Shown piece by piece: positions 17,026 to 25,528 of a stretch of DNA of 43,142 bases; the stretch's first letter is position 1; each line of letters starts with the position of its first letter. Below the pieces are notes generated by a model, which saw nothing but the letters and a program-made list of their open reading frames with translations, made no database searches and had not been told where the DNA came from. Position numbers and translations under genes: made by a program. Origin of the DNA: Phascolarctobacterium sp. (GTDB lineage: Bacteria > Bacillota > Negativicutes > Acidaminococcales > Acidaminococcaceae); NCBI GenBank assembly GCA_020024105.1, contig JAHHUH010000016.1, forward strand, positions 1 through 43,142. The letters are read 5' to 3'.

Positions 17026-18126
17026 ATGCGCAATCAGATTGTAGATAATTTAAGAGGTCTCTGCCTTTTAGGCGTGGTGGCCATTCACGTCGGCTCCCTA
17101 GCTCTAGAGCCCAATAATTTCGTTTTATATGCATTATTAGAAATTCTTTCCCGCTATAGCGTCCCCAGCTTTTTCTTTATCTCCGGCTACGGACTCTTTT
17201 GCGGTCTGGGTAAATATACCAGCTATACCAGCTTTTTGAAGAAACGCCTGCAAAGCGCAGGCCTTCCCTATGTCAGCTGGTCCCTGTTCTACCTATTGTA
17301 TTTCTGGTGTATTCTACCACCTGGCTATATTAGCTGGGAGCCCCTCCACGTGGCCTACGTACTCTTCTTTGGTCTAGCCTGCTACCATCTGTATTTTATG
17401 GTCATTCTGCTATGGTTCTATCTCTTCTTTCCCCTATGGCGTCGGCTATTGCAGATGCTGGAAGGAGTAGGCTTAGGCGTGGGACTGGTAGCCCTTTTCC
17501 TCTTTCAGCTGGCCTTTAATTACTGGACCACCCATCCCGGCGTAAATATCAGCAGCTGGTCCCCCCTCTGGCAAAATTTCTTCAACTATAGACTTAATTA
17601 TCTGCCCTTTCACTATATCTTTATTTTCATGCTGGGCGCTGTGGCGGCAGTACGCCACGAGCAATGGCTCAGCTTCCTGAAAAAGTATTTTACCGGCATC
17701 AGTATTTTTTACGTAGCCTCCACCATCTATATTTTAGGCAGTGCCTACTACGCCTTTCATTATCGGAGCTACAGCCTGTTGGACTTGGCCAATACCTACC
17801 ATCAGCTCAGCCCCCAGGGCTTATGCTACACCCTGGGCAGCATCCTCTTCTTCTGTGCTGCTCTGCCCAGGCTAAAGGAAAGCAGCTATCTTAATAAAGC
17901 CATTGTCCTCCTTTCCAGCTACTCCATGCTCATCTACTTCGTTCATCCCCTGCTATTGGAATGGATGACCTCCTTCTATGTGAAATTTGGTATCGTTATG
18001 ACTGTCAAAAAGGTCAGTCTTTCCTATTTTATTCTGCTGATAGGCTCCCTACTTTTTAGTATGTTCTTAAATCGGCTATTCCAAAAATGTAGCTGGCTAA
18101 GCCTGGCCTTTACGGGCAGAAAATAA
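17026..18126 (+). CDS. Acyltransferase 3 family integral membrane protein
   Basis: The 366-residue protein is almost entirely hydrophobic, with roughly ten membrane-spanning segments. The N-terminal signature NLRGLCLLGVVAIHVGS, with Arg10 and His21, is that of the acyltransferase-3 family (OatA, WecH and NodX relatives), which move acetyl or other acyl groups onto cell-surface sugars. FFISGYGLF and LIYFVHPLLLEW are also characteristic. There is no C-terminal SGNH domain. The ATG at 17026 follows GAGGT by 5 nt. A terminator follows, so it appears to be a single-gene unit. The substrate cannot be predicted from the sequence. Confidence 0.88.
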   Translation: MRNQIVDNLRGLCLLGVVAIHVGSLALEPNNFVLYALLEILSRYSVPSFFFISGYGLFCGLGKYTSYTSFLKKRLQSAGLPYVSWSLFYLLYFWCILPPGYISWEPLHVAYVLFFGLACYHLYFMVILLWFYLFFPLWRRLLQMLEGVGLGVGLVALFLFQLAFNYWTTHPGVNISSWSPLWQNFFNYRLNYLPFHYIFIFMLGAVAAVRHEQWLSFLKKYFTGISIFYVASTIYILGSAYYAFHYRSYSLLDLANTYHQLSPQGLCYTLGSILFFCAALPRLKESSYLNKAIVLLSSYSMLIYFVHPLLLEWMTSFYVKFGIVMTVKKVSLSYFILLIGSLLFSMFLNRLFQKCSWLSLAFTGRK

Positions 18127-18142
18127 ATATTCATCCACCCAC

Positions 18143-18188
18143 AAGGACTATCCCCTATGTACTCATGAGGAGGATAGTCCTTATTTTT
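18143..18188 (+). terminator. Terminator after the acyltransferase gene
   Basis: An 11-pair stem AAGGACTATCC/GGATAGTCCTT (18143-18153 with 18172-18182) is followed by ATTTTT. It separates the acyltransferase from the helicase transcript. Confidence 0.88.
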
Positions 18189-18220
18189 ATGTCCTTAAAC
18201 TACTATAAAAGAAGATTATA

Positions 18221-18249
18221 TTGAGTTCCTATCTACATTATGCTAAAAT
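18221..18249 (+). promoter_or_regulatory. Candidate promoter of the helicase operon
   Basis: TTGAGT (18221-18226) and TAAAAT (18244-18249) are separated by 17 nt. This leaves an AT-rich leader of about 135 nt that includes three ATTATATT copies and a small inverted repeat ATATCT/AGATAT (18330-18335, 18343-18348). The AT-richness makes chance matches likely. Confidence 0.45.
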
Positions 18250-18390
18250 TATAATAAAAAGAAAATTATATTTACAGTAAATATACTTCTATTCTTTTTA
18301 CTTGATTATATTCTATTCAGTCCAAGTAAATATCTTTTTTATAGATATAATTATGAGAAGACGCCATAAAACTATTTTGGGGATGAAAAG

Positions 18391-21300
18391 ATGAAAAAGA
18401 TTGCTTTTATTGATACAGAGGTTGGTATAGCAGACCAAAAAATACATGATATTGGTGGTGTAAAAGGTGATAATACTATTTTCCATGCTGCAGATATCCA
18501 CGCTTTGAAGGACTTTTTAGCAGATGTAGACTATGTCTGTGGTCATAATTTAATACATCATGATCTGGTATATCTGGAAAAAGCCTGGAACAGTAGGCTT
18601 TCCCTCCAGGTAATCGATACTCTCTATCTTTCTCCCCTTCTTTTTCCTAAGCGTCCCTACCATCATTTATTAAAGGACGATAAGCTTCAGGTAGAGGAGC
18701 TGAACAATCCAGTTAACGACTCGGTTAAGGCTAAAGCCTTATTCGCCGACGAGGTAACGGCCTTTAATGAACTAAGTGACCAAATACAAGAAATTTTTTA
18801 TCGTCTTTTACATGATCAGGAAGAATTCGCAGGTTTTTTCCAATATCTAGACTATAAGCCCGTACATAAAAGTTTTTTTAGCCTTTTACACCGTGAAACT
18901 CCAAAAGATTCCCTCCACCAGCTGATAGTGCTTATCCGCGCGGCCTTTCAGGAGTTTATATGTCACAATGCAGATATAGTAGCCTTTATTGAACATAAGC
19001 CTGTGGAGCTTGCCTATGCTCTTTCCTTACTCCAAACTGGTGCTAGTTATTCCACTACACCTCCCTGGCTACTCCATAAGTATCCAGATATAGAAAATAT
19101 TATCCAACTACTTTGCAATCACCCATGTACCCAGGGTTGCCCCTATTGCCAAGAAAAATTAAATATTCATAAGGCCTTACAAAACTATTTCGGCTACGAC
19201 CAGTTCCGTACCTATAACGGAGAGCCCTTACAAGAAAGAGCTGCTCAGGCTTCCGTTAACGGTGAATCACTTTTAGCAGTTTTCCCTACAGGTGGTGGTA
19301 AGTCTCTCACCTTCCAATTACCCGCCCTCATGGCCGGTGATAATGCCCATGGCTTAACTATTGTTATCTCTCCCCTGCAATCCTTGATGAAGGATCAGGT
19401 GGATAATTTAACAGAGCAGGGTATTACCTCCGCTGTAACCATTAACGGCCTACTTAGTCCTGTAGAAAGAGCAGATAGTATTCGCATGGTCCAGGATGGA
19501 TCTGCCAGTCTCCTCTATATTTCCCCGGAGATGCTCCGCTCTAAAACCATTGAGCGCCTACTCTTCTCTCGCAATATTATCCGTCTAGTAGTAGATGAAG
19601 CCCACTGCTTCTCTGCTTGGGGTCAGGACTTTCGCGTGGACTACATCTATATAGGTGACTTTATACGTGAGTTTCAGGAAAAAAAGCATTGTTCGCCCAT
19701 TCCTATCTCCTGTTTTACTGCAACAGCAAAGCCCAAGGTTATTGCCGATATTTGTGACTATTTTAAGGCTAAGCTCAATTTAGATTTAAAAATTTTTGCA
19801 GCTAAGACTACTCGCGAAAATTTAACCTATAAAGTTATCTTCCAAGAAAATGATAAAGAAAAATATATCACCCTACGTAGTTTAATTGAACAATATAACT
19901 GTCCCACCATAGTCTATGTTTCTCGTACTAAGAAAACATGGGCTTTAGCAGAGCAGCTAACCAGTGATGGCTTTCCAGCCTTGCCCTTTAACGGACAGAT
20001 GGAGTCTGCTGATAAAATTACTAACCAGGAAACCTTTATGGAAGGCAGGGTCAAGGTTATCGTAGCTACTTCTGCCTTTGGTATGGGCGTGGACAAGAAG
20101 GATATTCGTCTTATCGTCCATTATGATATATCCGATTCCCTAGAAAACTATATGCAGGAATCTGGTCGTGCAGGACGCGATCCTTCTTTAGAAGCAAATT
20201 GCTTTGTTCTTTTTAACGATCAAGATTTAGATAAGCATTTCCTGCTCCAAAATCAAACCAAGCTCACTATGAGTGAAATACAACAGATTTGGCGTGGTAT
20301 TAAGCAGTTGACTAAAGAACGAGCTCAAATTTGTTGTTCTTCCCTGGAGTTGGCTCGTGCTGCTGGCTGGGACGATAGCATAAGGGATATTGAAACCAGA
20401 GTTAAAACAGCTGTTGCGGCCCTAGAGCAGGCTGGCTATGTAAAACGTGGTCAGAATGTTCCTCGTATTTATGCGACTAGCATCTGCGTAGAAAACATGA
20501 TTCAAGCCAGTGAGCTAATTGATAAATCTAATAAATTTGATGCCTCTCAAAAACTAACGGCAAAGAGAATTATTAAATCCCTGATTTCCAGTCGAAGCAC
20601 TACTAAAGGTCCGCGAGAGGATGCAGAAAGTCGCGTGGATTATTTAGGTGATATTCTAGGTATTCCCAAACCAGAGGTTATTGACAGCATTAACACCATG
20701 AGAGAAATAAATCTATTGGAAGATAGTCAAGATATGTGTGCCTATCTCACTCAGAGTGATAAGGAAAAAAGAACGGACATTATTTTGAACCAGTTTGCCA
20801 AACTAGAAAACTTTCTCCTACAAAATTTTCAAGAACAGGAATTTAGCTGGACGCTCAAGGTAGTCAATGAAAGTGCTAGCGCTGCCGATATTCCCAGGAC
20901 TAGCGTCAAAAATATCAGCACCTTACTATATTTTCTCACCATAAAAAACTATATTCGTAAGCAGGACAATAAGGCTAGCACTTCCGTCCTTATCCAGCCA
21001 CTCTTAACTAAAGATGCTATGCTGGCTAAGCATTACAAAAGAATTTCCATCTGCCGCTTTATTATTAAGGAACTCTATCAAAGGGCAGCGCAACAGGGAA
21101 TTCAACAAAACGATCATCAGGCTGTAACCTTCTCCCTAGTTGGCCTTTGTCGTGACTATCGTAAAGCCTTTCCCCAAGAAGATGTCTATCTCCAAGATGT
21201 GAAGGATGCTCTCCTTTATCTGAATAAAATCAATGCTATGAAATTAGAAGGCGGCTTCCTAGTTGTCTATAATGGTATGGAAATCCACCGTCTAATTTTA

Positions 21301-23220
21301 GATAACCGTATCCTCTATAAAAAAGAAGATTATGCTACTTTGAATCAATTTTATCAACAAAAAATCCAGCAAATCCATATTGTCGGTGAATTTGCTAATA
21401 TGATGGTGCGTAATTATGGAGAGGCTCTCCAATTCGTCAGTGATTATTTTCGGATGAACTATAAAAAATTCATAAAAAAATATTTTAAAAACGGACGACA
21501 ACAGGAGATAAATCGTAATATTACCAAGAAAAAATATCAGGAACTTTTCGGTACACTTTCGCCCACTCAAGCTGCCATTATCAATGACCATAGTTCACAA
21601 TATATTCCTGTCGTCGCAGGCCCTGGCAGTGGTAAAACCAGAGTTTTAGTCCATAAGCTGGCCGCACTTTTACTTTTAGAAGATGTAAAGCACGAGCAAT
21701 TACTCATGCTAACTTTCTCCCGTGCAGCAGCTACCGAGTTCAAAATGCGTCTCTTAGAATTAGTGGGCAACGCCGTTAATTTCGTGGAAATCAAAACTTT
21801 CCATTCCTATTGCTTTGACCTTTTAGGCAAAGTAGGCGATTTAGATAAGGTTCAGAATGTGGTTCACGATGCTACTGAGATGATTAATAATGGCGAGGTG
21901 GAACCCAGCAAAATTGCCAAGAGCGTTTTAGTTATTGATGAAGCACAGGACATGGATGAAAACGAATATAATCTCATTAAAGCCTTAATCAACGCTAACG
22001 ATGAAATGCGTATTATCGCGGTCGGTGATGATGACCAGAATATTTACGAATTCCGTGGTTCTGATTCTAAATATCTGAGTTCCTTTGCCAAGGATTTTGG
22101 TGGAAAGCTTTACCAATTAAATGACAATTACCGCAGTAAGGAAAATATTGTCCAACTCTCAAACGCCTTTATTAAGCCACTACCTAATCGCTTAAAAACC
22201 GAGCCCATTGTGGCCGTGCAAAAAGAACCTGGCAAGGTCCAGCTTATTAAGCACCAGGGCAAGAATTTTGAAGAAGCTATTCTAAAACAGCTTCAGGAAC
22301 AGCCCTTCCATGGATCTACCTGTATTCTCACTAATACTAATCAAGAAGCCTTACGCATTATGAGCTTACTATTAAAACATCAGATAGCAGCTAAGCTGAT
22401 TCAATCTCTCAAGACACTTAAACTCTACAATCTAGTGGAAATTCGATTACTCCTAGGCTATCTCAAACAGAGTTCCAATGGTCCTGTCATCACAGACCAG
22501 CAATTGGACGAAGCAGTGCAGAAGCTCACTGTCAAGTATAAGGGCAGCGAATGCTTGGAAAATTGCTTAAACCTAGTACATGAATATCGTACTGTAAATA
22601 ATCAAAAATTTTTGACAGACTTAGAACAATTTATCCATGAATCCAACTACGAAGATTTTTATACCCATGAGCAGAACACCATTTACGTTTCCACCATTCA
22701 TAAATCTAAGGGACGTGAATTTGACCGTGTCTTCATCTTCTTGAATAATGAATCTCTAAGCGACCCCAAAAATAGGCGTAAGCTTTATGTAGGTATAACT
22801 CGTGCTAAAAGCGAGCTCTATATTCATTACAATAATACTCTCTTCGATGATGTACAGCTTCCTAATGTGGAGAATATTGTAGATAACAAGCAGTATCCTG
22901 AACCCAAGGAACTCTTTCTCCAACTTTCTCACAAACAAGTTAACCTGGGTAGCTTTCTTGCCCATAAAATGGATATTTTTAAATTGCGTAGCGGCAATCC
23001 TCTAACCATTATTGACTCTAAAATCATGGCTAACATTGAGGGTCGCTCTAGCTGTGTAGGTTTACTGTCCAAAGAATTTATGCAGGAGCTAGCCAAATAT
23101 CAGCAATATGGATATCGAATTAATCGCGCCTCCATTAACTTTATTCTAGCGTGGATGGACAAGAAGAAAGAACAGGAAGCCGCAATCATTTTACCCAATA
23201 TTTACTTAATAAAACAATAG
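18391..23220 (+). CDS. Exonuclease-RecQ-UvrD fusion helicase
   Basis: The 1609-residue protein joins three modules. Residues 1-125 resemble a DEDD 3'-5' exonuclease (FIDTE with Asp8 and Glu10, GHNLIHHD with Asp58, Asp110 before KAKALF; the usual His or Tyr five residues earlier is Asn). A C-x3-C-x3-C-x2-C cluster (Cys241, 245, 249, 252) follows. Residues 270-620 are a RecQ-type SF2 helicase: PTGGGKS 298-304, DEAH 401-404, QESGRAGRD 588-596. Residues 1050-1480 are a UvrD/Rep SF1A helicase: GPGSGKT 1076-1082, IDEAQD 1181-1186, NYRS 1245-1248, VGITRAK 1466-1472. The normal RecQ zinc cysteines are not seen. All ATPase motifs look intact. The ATG follows GGGGA by 7 nt. The role (repair or defence) is unknown. 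Confidence 0.9.
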   Translation: MKKIAFIDTEVGIADQKIHDIGGVKGDNTIFHAADIHALKDFLADVDYVCGHNLIHHDLVYLEKAWNSRLSLQVIDTLYLSPLLFPKRPYHHLLKDDKLQVEELNNPVNDSVKAKALFADEVTAFNELSDQIQEIFYRLLHDQEEFAGFFQYLDYKPVHKSFFSLLHRETPKDSLHQLIVLIRAAFQEFICHNADIVAFIEHKPVELAYALSLLQTGASYSTTPPWLLHKYPDIENIIQLLCNHPCTQGCPYCQEKLNIHKALQNYFGYDQFRTYNGEPLQERAAQASVNGESLLAVFPTGGGKSLTFQLPALMAGDNAHGLTIVISPLQSLMKDQVDNLTEQGITSAVTINGLLSPVERADSIRMVQDGSASLLYISPEMLRSKTIERLLFSRNIIRLVVDEAHCFSAWGQDFRVDYIYIGDFIREFQEKKHCSPIPISCFTATAKPKVIADICDYFKAKLNLDLKIFAAKTTRENLTYKVIFQENDKEKYITLRSLIEQYNCPTIVYVSRTKKTWALAEQLTSDGFPALPFNGQMESADKITNQETFMEGRVKVIVATSAFGMGVDKKDIRLIVHYDISDSLENYMQESGRAGRDPSLEANCFVLFNDQDLDKHFLLQNQTKLTMSEIQQIWRGIKQLTKERAQICCSSLELARAAGWDDSIRDIETRVKTAVAALEQAGYVKRGQNVPRIYATSICVENMIQASELIDKSNKFDASQKLTAKRIIKSLISSRSTTKGPREDAESRVDYLGDILGIPKPEVIDSINTMREINLLEDSQDMCAYLTQSDKEKRTDIILNQFAKLENFLLQNFQEQEFSWTLKVVNESASAADIPRTSVKNISTLLYFLTIKNYIRKQDNKASTSVLIQPLLTKDAMLAKHYKRISICRFIIKELYQRAAQQGIQQNDHQAVTFSLVGLCRDYRKAFPQEDVYLQDVKDALLYLNKINAMKLEGGFLVVYNGMEIHRLILDNRILYKKEDYATLNQFYQQKIQQIHIVGEFANMMVRNYGEALQFVSDYFRMNYKKFIKKYFKNGRQQEINRNITKKKYQELFGTLSPTQAAIINDHSSQYIPVVAGPGSGKTRVLVHKLAALLLLEDVKHEQLLMLTFSRAAATEFKMRLLELVGNAVNFVEIKTFHSYCFDLLGKVGDLDKVQNVVHDATEMINNGEVEPSKIAKSVLVIDEAQDMDENEYNLIKALINANDEMRIIAVGDDDQNIYEFRGSDSKYLSSFAKDFGGKLYQLNDNYRSKENIVQLSNAFIKPLPNRLKTEPIVAVQKEPGKVQLIKHQGKNFEEAILKQLQEQPFHGSTCILTNTNQEALRIMSLLLKHQIAAKLIQSLKTLKLYNLVEIRLLLGYLKQSSNGPVITDQQLDEAVQKLTVKYKGSECLENCLNLVHEYRTVNNQKFLTDLEQFIHESNYEDFYTHEQNTIYVSTIHKSKGREFDRVFIFLNNESLSDPKNRRKLYVGITRAKSELYIHYNNTLFDDVQLPNVENIVDNKQYPEPKELFLQLSHKQVNLGSFLAHKMDIFKLRSGNPLTIIDSKIMANIEGRSSCVGLLSKEFMQELAKYQQYGYRINRASINFILAWMDKKKEQEAAIILPNIYLIKQ

Positions 23221-23243
23221 TATTATTTTTAGGAGATGATTTT

Positions 23244-23690
23244 ATGAAAAAGAGCTTAGTGTTTTTTTGTCTTTTGATATGTCTCTATGGTTTGAGCTCC
23301 ACTACTTGTAATGCAGAGGTCAATTCCAATGAGTTGTTACAAGCCAATGGTACCTGTATTGATCCTTTGCCCTGTGCTGATGCTAAATACATTCTCTACC
23401 CTACCCGCAATATGTATACCTATTTGAGGTTAGATAGTTCCACCGGTGCCATAGAATTATATCAATGGTCCTTTGAAGACAATCGAAGCTTTCACTATGA
23501 AGCATTTACTTCATGTCTTTCATTTGATGAGGTTCCCAAAATAGGGCGCTTTCAATTAATTCCCACTAGTAATATCTACGTTTTCATGAGATTAGACCGT
23601 ATAACAGGCTATGTAGATTTTATAGAATGGGAAACGTGTTATACAGGCTACATGTCCAAGACCCATAAAGACTCCATAGTTGAAGACTAA
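23244..23690 (+). CDS. Small exported protein with two internal repeats, function unknown
   Basis: I do not recognise a characterised family. The 148-residue product starts at the ATG at 23244, 8 nt after AGGAG. Residues 1-24 form a signal peptide ending CNA, so the mature protein should leave the cytoplasm. Two 27-residue units align without gaps (49-75 and 103-129) and share eleven identical positions: L, PT, N, Y, RLD, TG and a final W. Four cysteines remain in the mature part (38, 44, 91, 132). A similar PT-N-Y-LD-TG pattern occurs, from memory, in uncharacterised gut-bacterial proteins. It begins 23 nt after the helicase fusion with no terminator, so the two are probably co-transcribed. 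Confidence 0.8.
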   Translation: MKKSLVFFCLLICLYGLSSTTCNAEVNSNELLQANGTCIDPLPCADAKYILYPTRNMYTYLRLDSSTGAIELYQWSFEDNRSFHYEAFTSCLSFDEVPKIGRFQLIPTSNIYVFMRLDRITGYVDFIEWETCYTGYMSKTHKDSIVED

Positions 23691-23714
23691 TTTATTATAA
23701 AAAGCTACAAGCAC

Positions 23715-23749
23715 AAAAAAGCAGGCTACCCACCAGGTAGCCTGCTTTT
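23715..23749. terminator. Bidirectional terminator between exported protein gene and bioY
   Basis: A perfect 14-pair inverted repeat (23717-23730 with 23736-23749) has A runs on its left and T on its right, so it can end both the plus-strand helicase operon and the minus-strand bioY transcript. Confidence 0.92.
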
Positions 23750-23765
23750 CTTATGCATAGCAATA

Positions 23766-24308
23766 TTAACGATTAAAAATTTTATGAATGGAACCTGCAA
23801 TAGCCGCCGCACCCACACATTTCACAATATCCAGAGGAATAAAGGGCAGTACGCCAGTCAAAAAGGCCTTTTGGGCATCCATACCGGTCAAGAGCATCAG
23901 CTGCGCCATACCCATCACATAAATAATGGGTACGCCGATCAAAAGTCCTACCAGCACATAGCGCTTAAAATTATAACCACTGCCTCTCAGGTAAGCCATA
24001 ACGGTTACAGCTACCATAAAACCAATAATGTAACCACCAGTGGGTCCTAAAATTTTGCCCGGTCCACTAGTACCGCCTGTAAAAACTGGTACACCGGCCA
24101 TGCCCAACAGAATATATACCAACATGGACATAAAGGCCTGCTTGGGTGTTAACAGATAACCGATCAGGTTAACGATAAAGGGCTGCATAGCAATAGGTGA
24201 CAGGGAAAAAGGTAGTGGAATAATTATATAAGCAGAAATACAGTTCATAGCGACCAAAAGCGCTACCTTAGTCATTTCTGTGGCTTTACTAACAGGACGT
24301 TGCTTCAT
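23766..24308 (-). CDS. bioY: Biotin transporter substrate-binding subunit BioY
   Basis: BioY is the membrane S component that captures biotin and works with the shared ECF energising module (EcfA, EcfA', EcfT), none of which is in the window. The signature GGTSGPGKILGPTGGYIIGF is present, along with five or six hydrophobic helices and IPLPFSLSPIAMQPF near the N-terminus. I choose the ATG at 24308 (180 residues) because the promoter start falls near 24336, which leaves a TTG at 24329 almost leaderless. It stands alone with its own promoter and a shared terminator. No BirA operator was seen. Confidence 0.95.
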   Translation of the reverse strand: MKQRPVSKATEMTKVALLVAMNCISAYIIIPLPFSLSPIAMQPFIVNLIGYLLTPKQAFMSMLVYILLGMAGVPVFTGGTSGPGKILGPTGGYIIGFMVAVTVMAYLRGSGYNFKRYVLVGLLIGVPIIYVMGMAQLMLLTGMDAQKAFLTGVLPFIPLDIVKCVGAAAIAGSIHKIFNR

Positions 24309-24342
24309 CTTTACACCAGCTTTACTCAAAACTTTTATGTTT

Positions 24343-24372
24343 ATTATAGAACATAAAGCCAGTTTTAGTCAA
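24343..24372 (-). promoter_or_regulatory. bioY promoter
   Basis: On the minus strand TTGACT (24367-24372) and TATAAT (24343-24348) are separated by 18 nt. It lies just past the stop of the upstream transporter gene. Confidence 0.8.
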
Positions 24373-24403
24373 CTTAATTTTATTTACAAGTTAACATAAT
24401 CTT

Positions 24404-25510
24404 TTACAAAACAAGTACATAGGTAGCCACACCCAAGAGCAGTAAGCCTAAAAAATTATAAAAGGCAAACATTTTCAGATAAGCCTTATTTTGTGCCGGA
24501 TGCTCTCCCACAAACAGCTTATAGGAAATAACACTGGCCATGGAAGCGATTAAAGTCCCCAGGCCACCAATATTCACACCCAGAAGAAGGGCATCCCCTT
24601 CTTCTGTCATACCGGCCAACAGCATGGCTGCTGGAACATTGCTGATAAATTGGCTGCTAATAAGTGCCGCCACATAAGCTCCCGTAGCCGTACCCAAAAT
24701 TGATTCCTGTAGCAGTCTTACCCAACTGGTATGACTAATATTAGCAATAAAAACAAAGAAGCCCATAAAAGTCACCAGCAGCGAATAATCCACCTGCCGG
24801 AAAAGCTTACGCTGCAGGCACAGAATTACACCACAGGTAAGGGCCAGGGCCAAGTATTTATCCACCAGATGGAGTACCGCTCCGATATTCAACAGTAAAA
24901 GCCCACCATAGACCAAGACCTGCTGCCGCCGTGGCTTTGCCAAGCTAGGCAGTGCCAGACGTAGAGACTTGTTTCTCCGCTGGTCGATAAGCACTAGAAG
25001 ATATATGGCTGCCAAAAGCGTAGGAACGGAAAGCAGATGGAAGAAATGCTCCGGGGTATAGCCATAATGAGCGTAGAGAAATAAATTTTGAGGATTACCC
25101 ATGGGAGTAAACATACTACCTAAATTAGCGGCTAGAGTTTGGATAATAACTACCTGGGGCATATCCATCCTTAGCTTTTTACCAATAATCAGGGTTAGAG
25201 GAACAAAGGTCAGTAAAGCCACATCATTTGTCACTAACATGGAAGCGCCAAAGGTAAGTACCACCAGAGCCAGCACCAGCTGCTTTTGGCTGGTACAGCT
25301 ATTTACCAGCTGCAACGCTATATAATCCAAAAATTTAATACTTTTTAGACCTGCCACCACCAGCATGAGTGAGAGTAAAACACTCAACACACCCCAATCT
25401 ATATCCTTCCAGCTGGGCAGTCGAAAAAAAGATGATGCGCAGCCTAGAAAAAGAGCTACGCATAATACAGCCTCCCTTGCCAGGAAGGCCTTTATCTGTG
25501 CAATTTTCAT
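24404..25510 (-). CDS. SLC13/ArsB-type anion or sodium-coupled membrane transporter
   Basis: This 368-residue, roughly ten-helix protein belongs to the ion transporter superfamily that includes ArsB, NhaD and citrate transporters. Evidence is TNDVALLTFVPLT with a following ANLGSMFTPMGNPQNL, and a second inverted-repeat half with NVPAAMLLAG and GVNIGGLGTLIASMASV. These two Asn/Gly-rich hairpins are the substrate-site loops of the family. It is shorter than ArsB (about 430). The ATG at 25510 follows GGAAGG. It starts 18 nt after comF and probably shares the recD2 transcript. The substrate cannot be assigned. Confidence 0.82.
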   Translation of the reverse strand: MKIAQIKAFLAREAVLCVALFLGCASSFFRLPSWKDIDWGVLSVLLSLMLVVAGLKSIKFLDYIALQLVNSCTSQKQLVLALVVLTFGASMLVTNDVALLTFVPLTLIIGKKLRMDMPQVVIIQTLAANLGSMFTPMGNPQNLFLYAHYGYTPEHFFHLLSVPTLLAAIYLLVLIDQRRNKSLRLALPSLAKPRRQQVLVYGGLLLLNIGAVLHLVDKYLALALTCGVILCLQRKLFRQVDYSLLVTFMGFFVFIANISHTSWVRLLQESILGTATGAYVAALISSQFISNVPAAMLLAGMTEEGDALLLGVNIGGLGTLIASMASVISYKLFVGEHPAQNKAYLKMFAFYNFLGLLLLGVATYVLVL

Positions 25511-25528
25511 TATAATCCTTCCACTCCC

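Noticed and set aside
18250..18390. CRISPR-like or iteron repeats in the helicase leader (ATTATATT copies)
   Set aside because: The copies are short, AT-rich and irregularly spaced, as expected by chance in such sequence.
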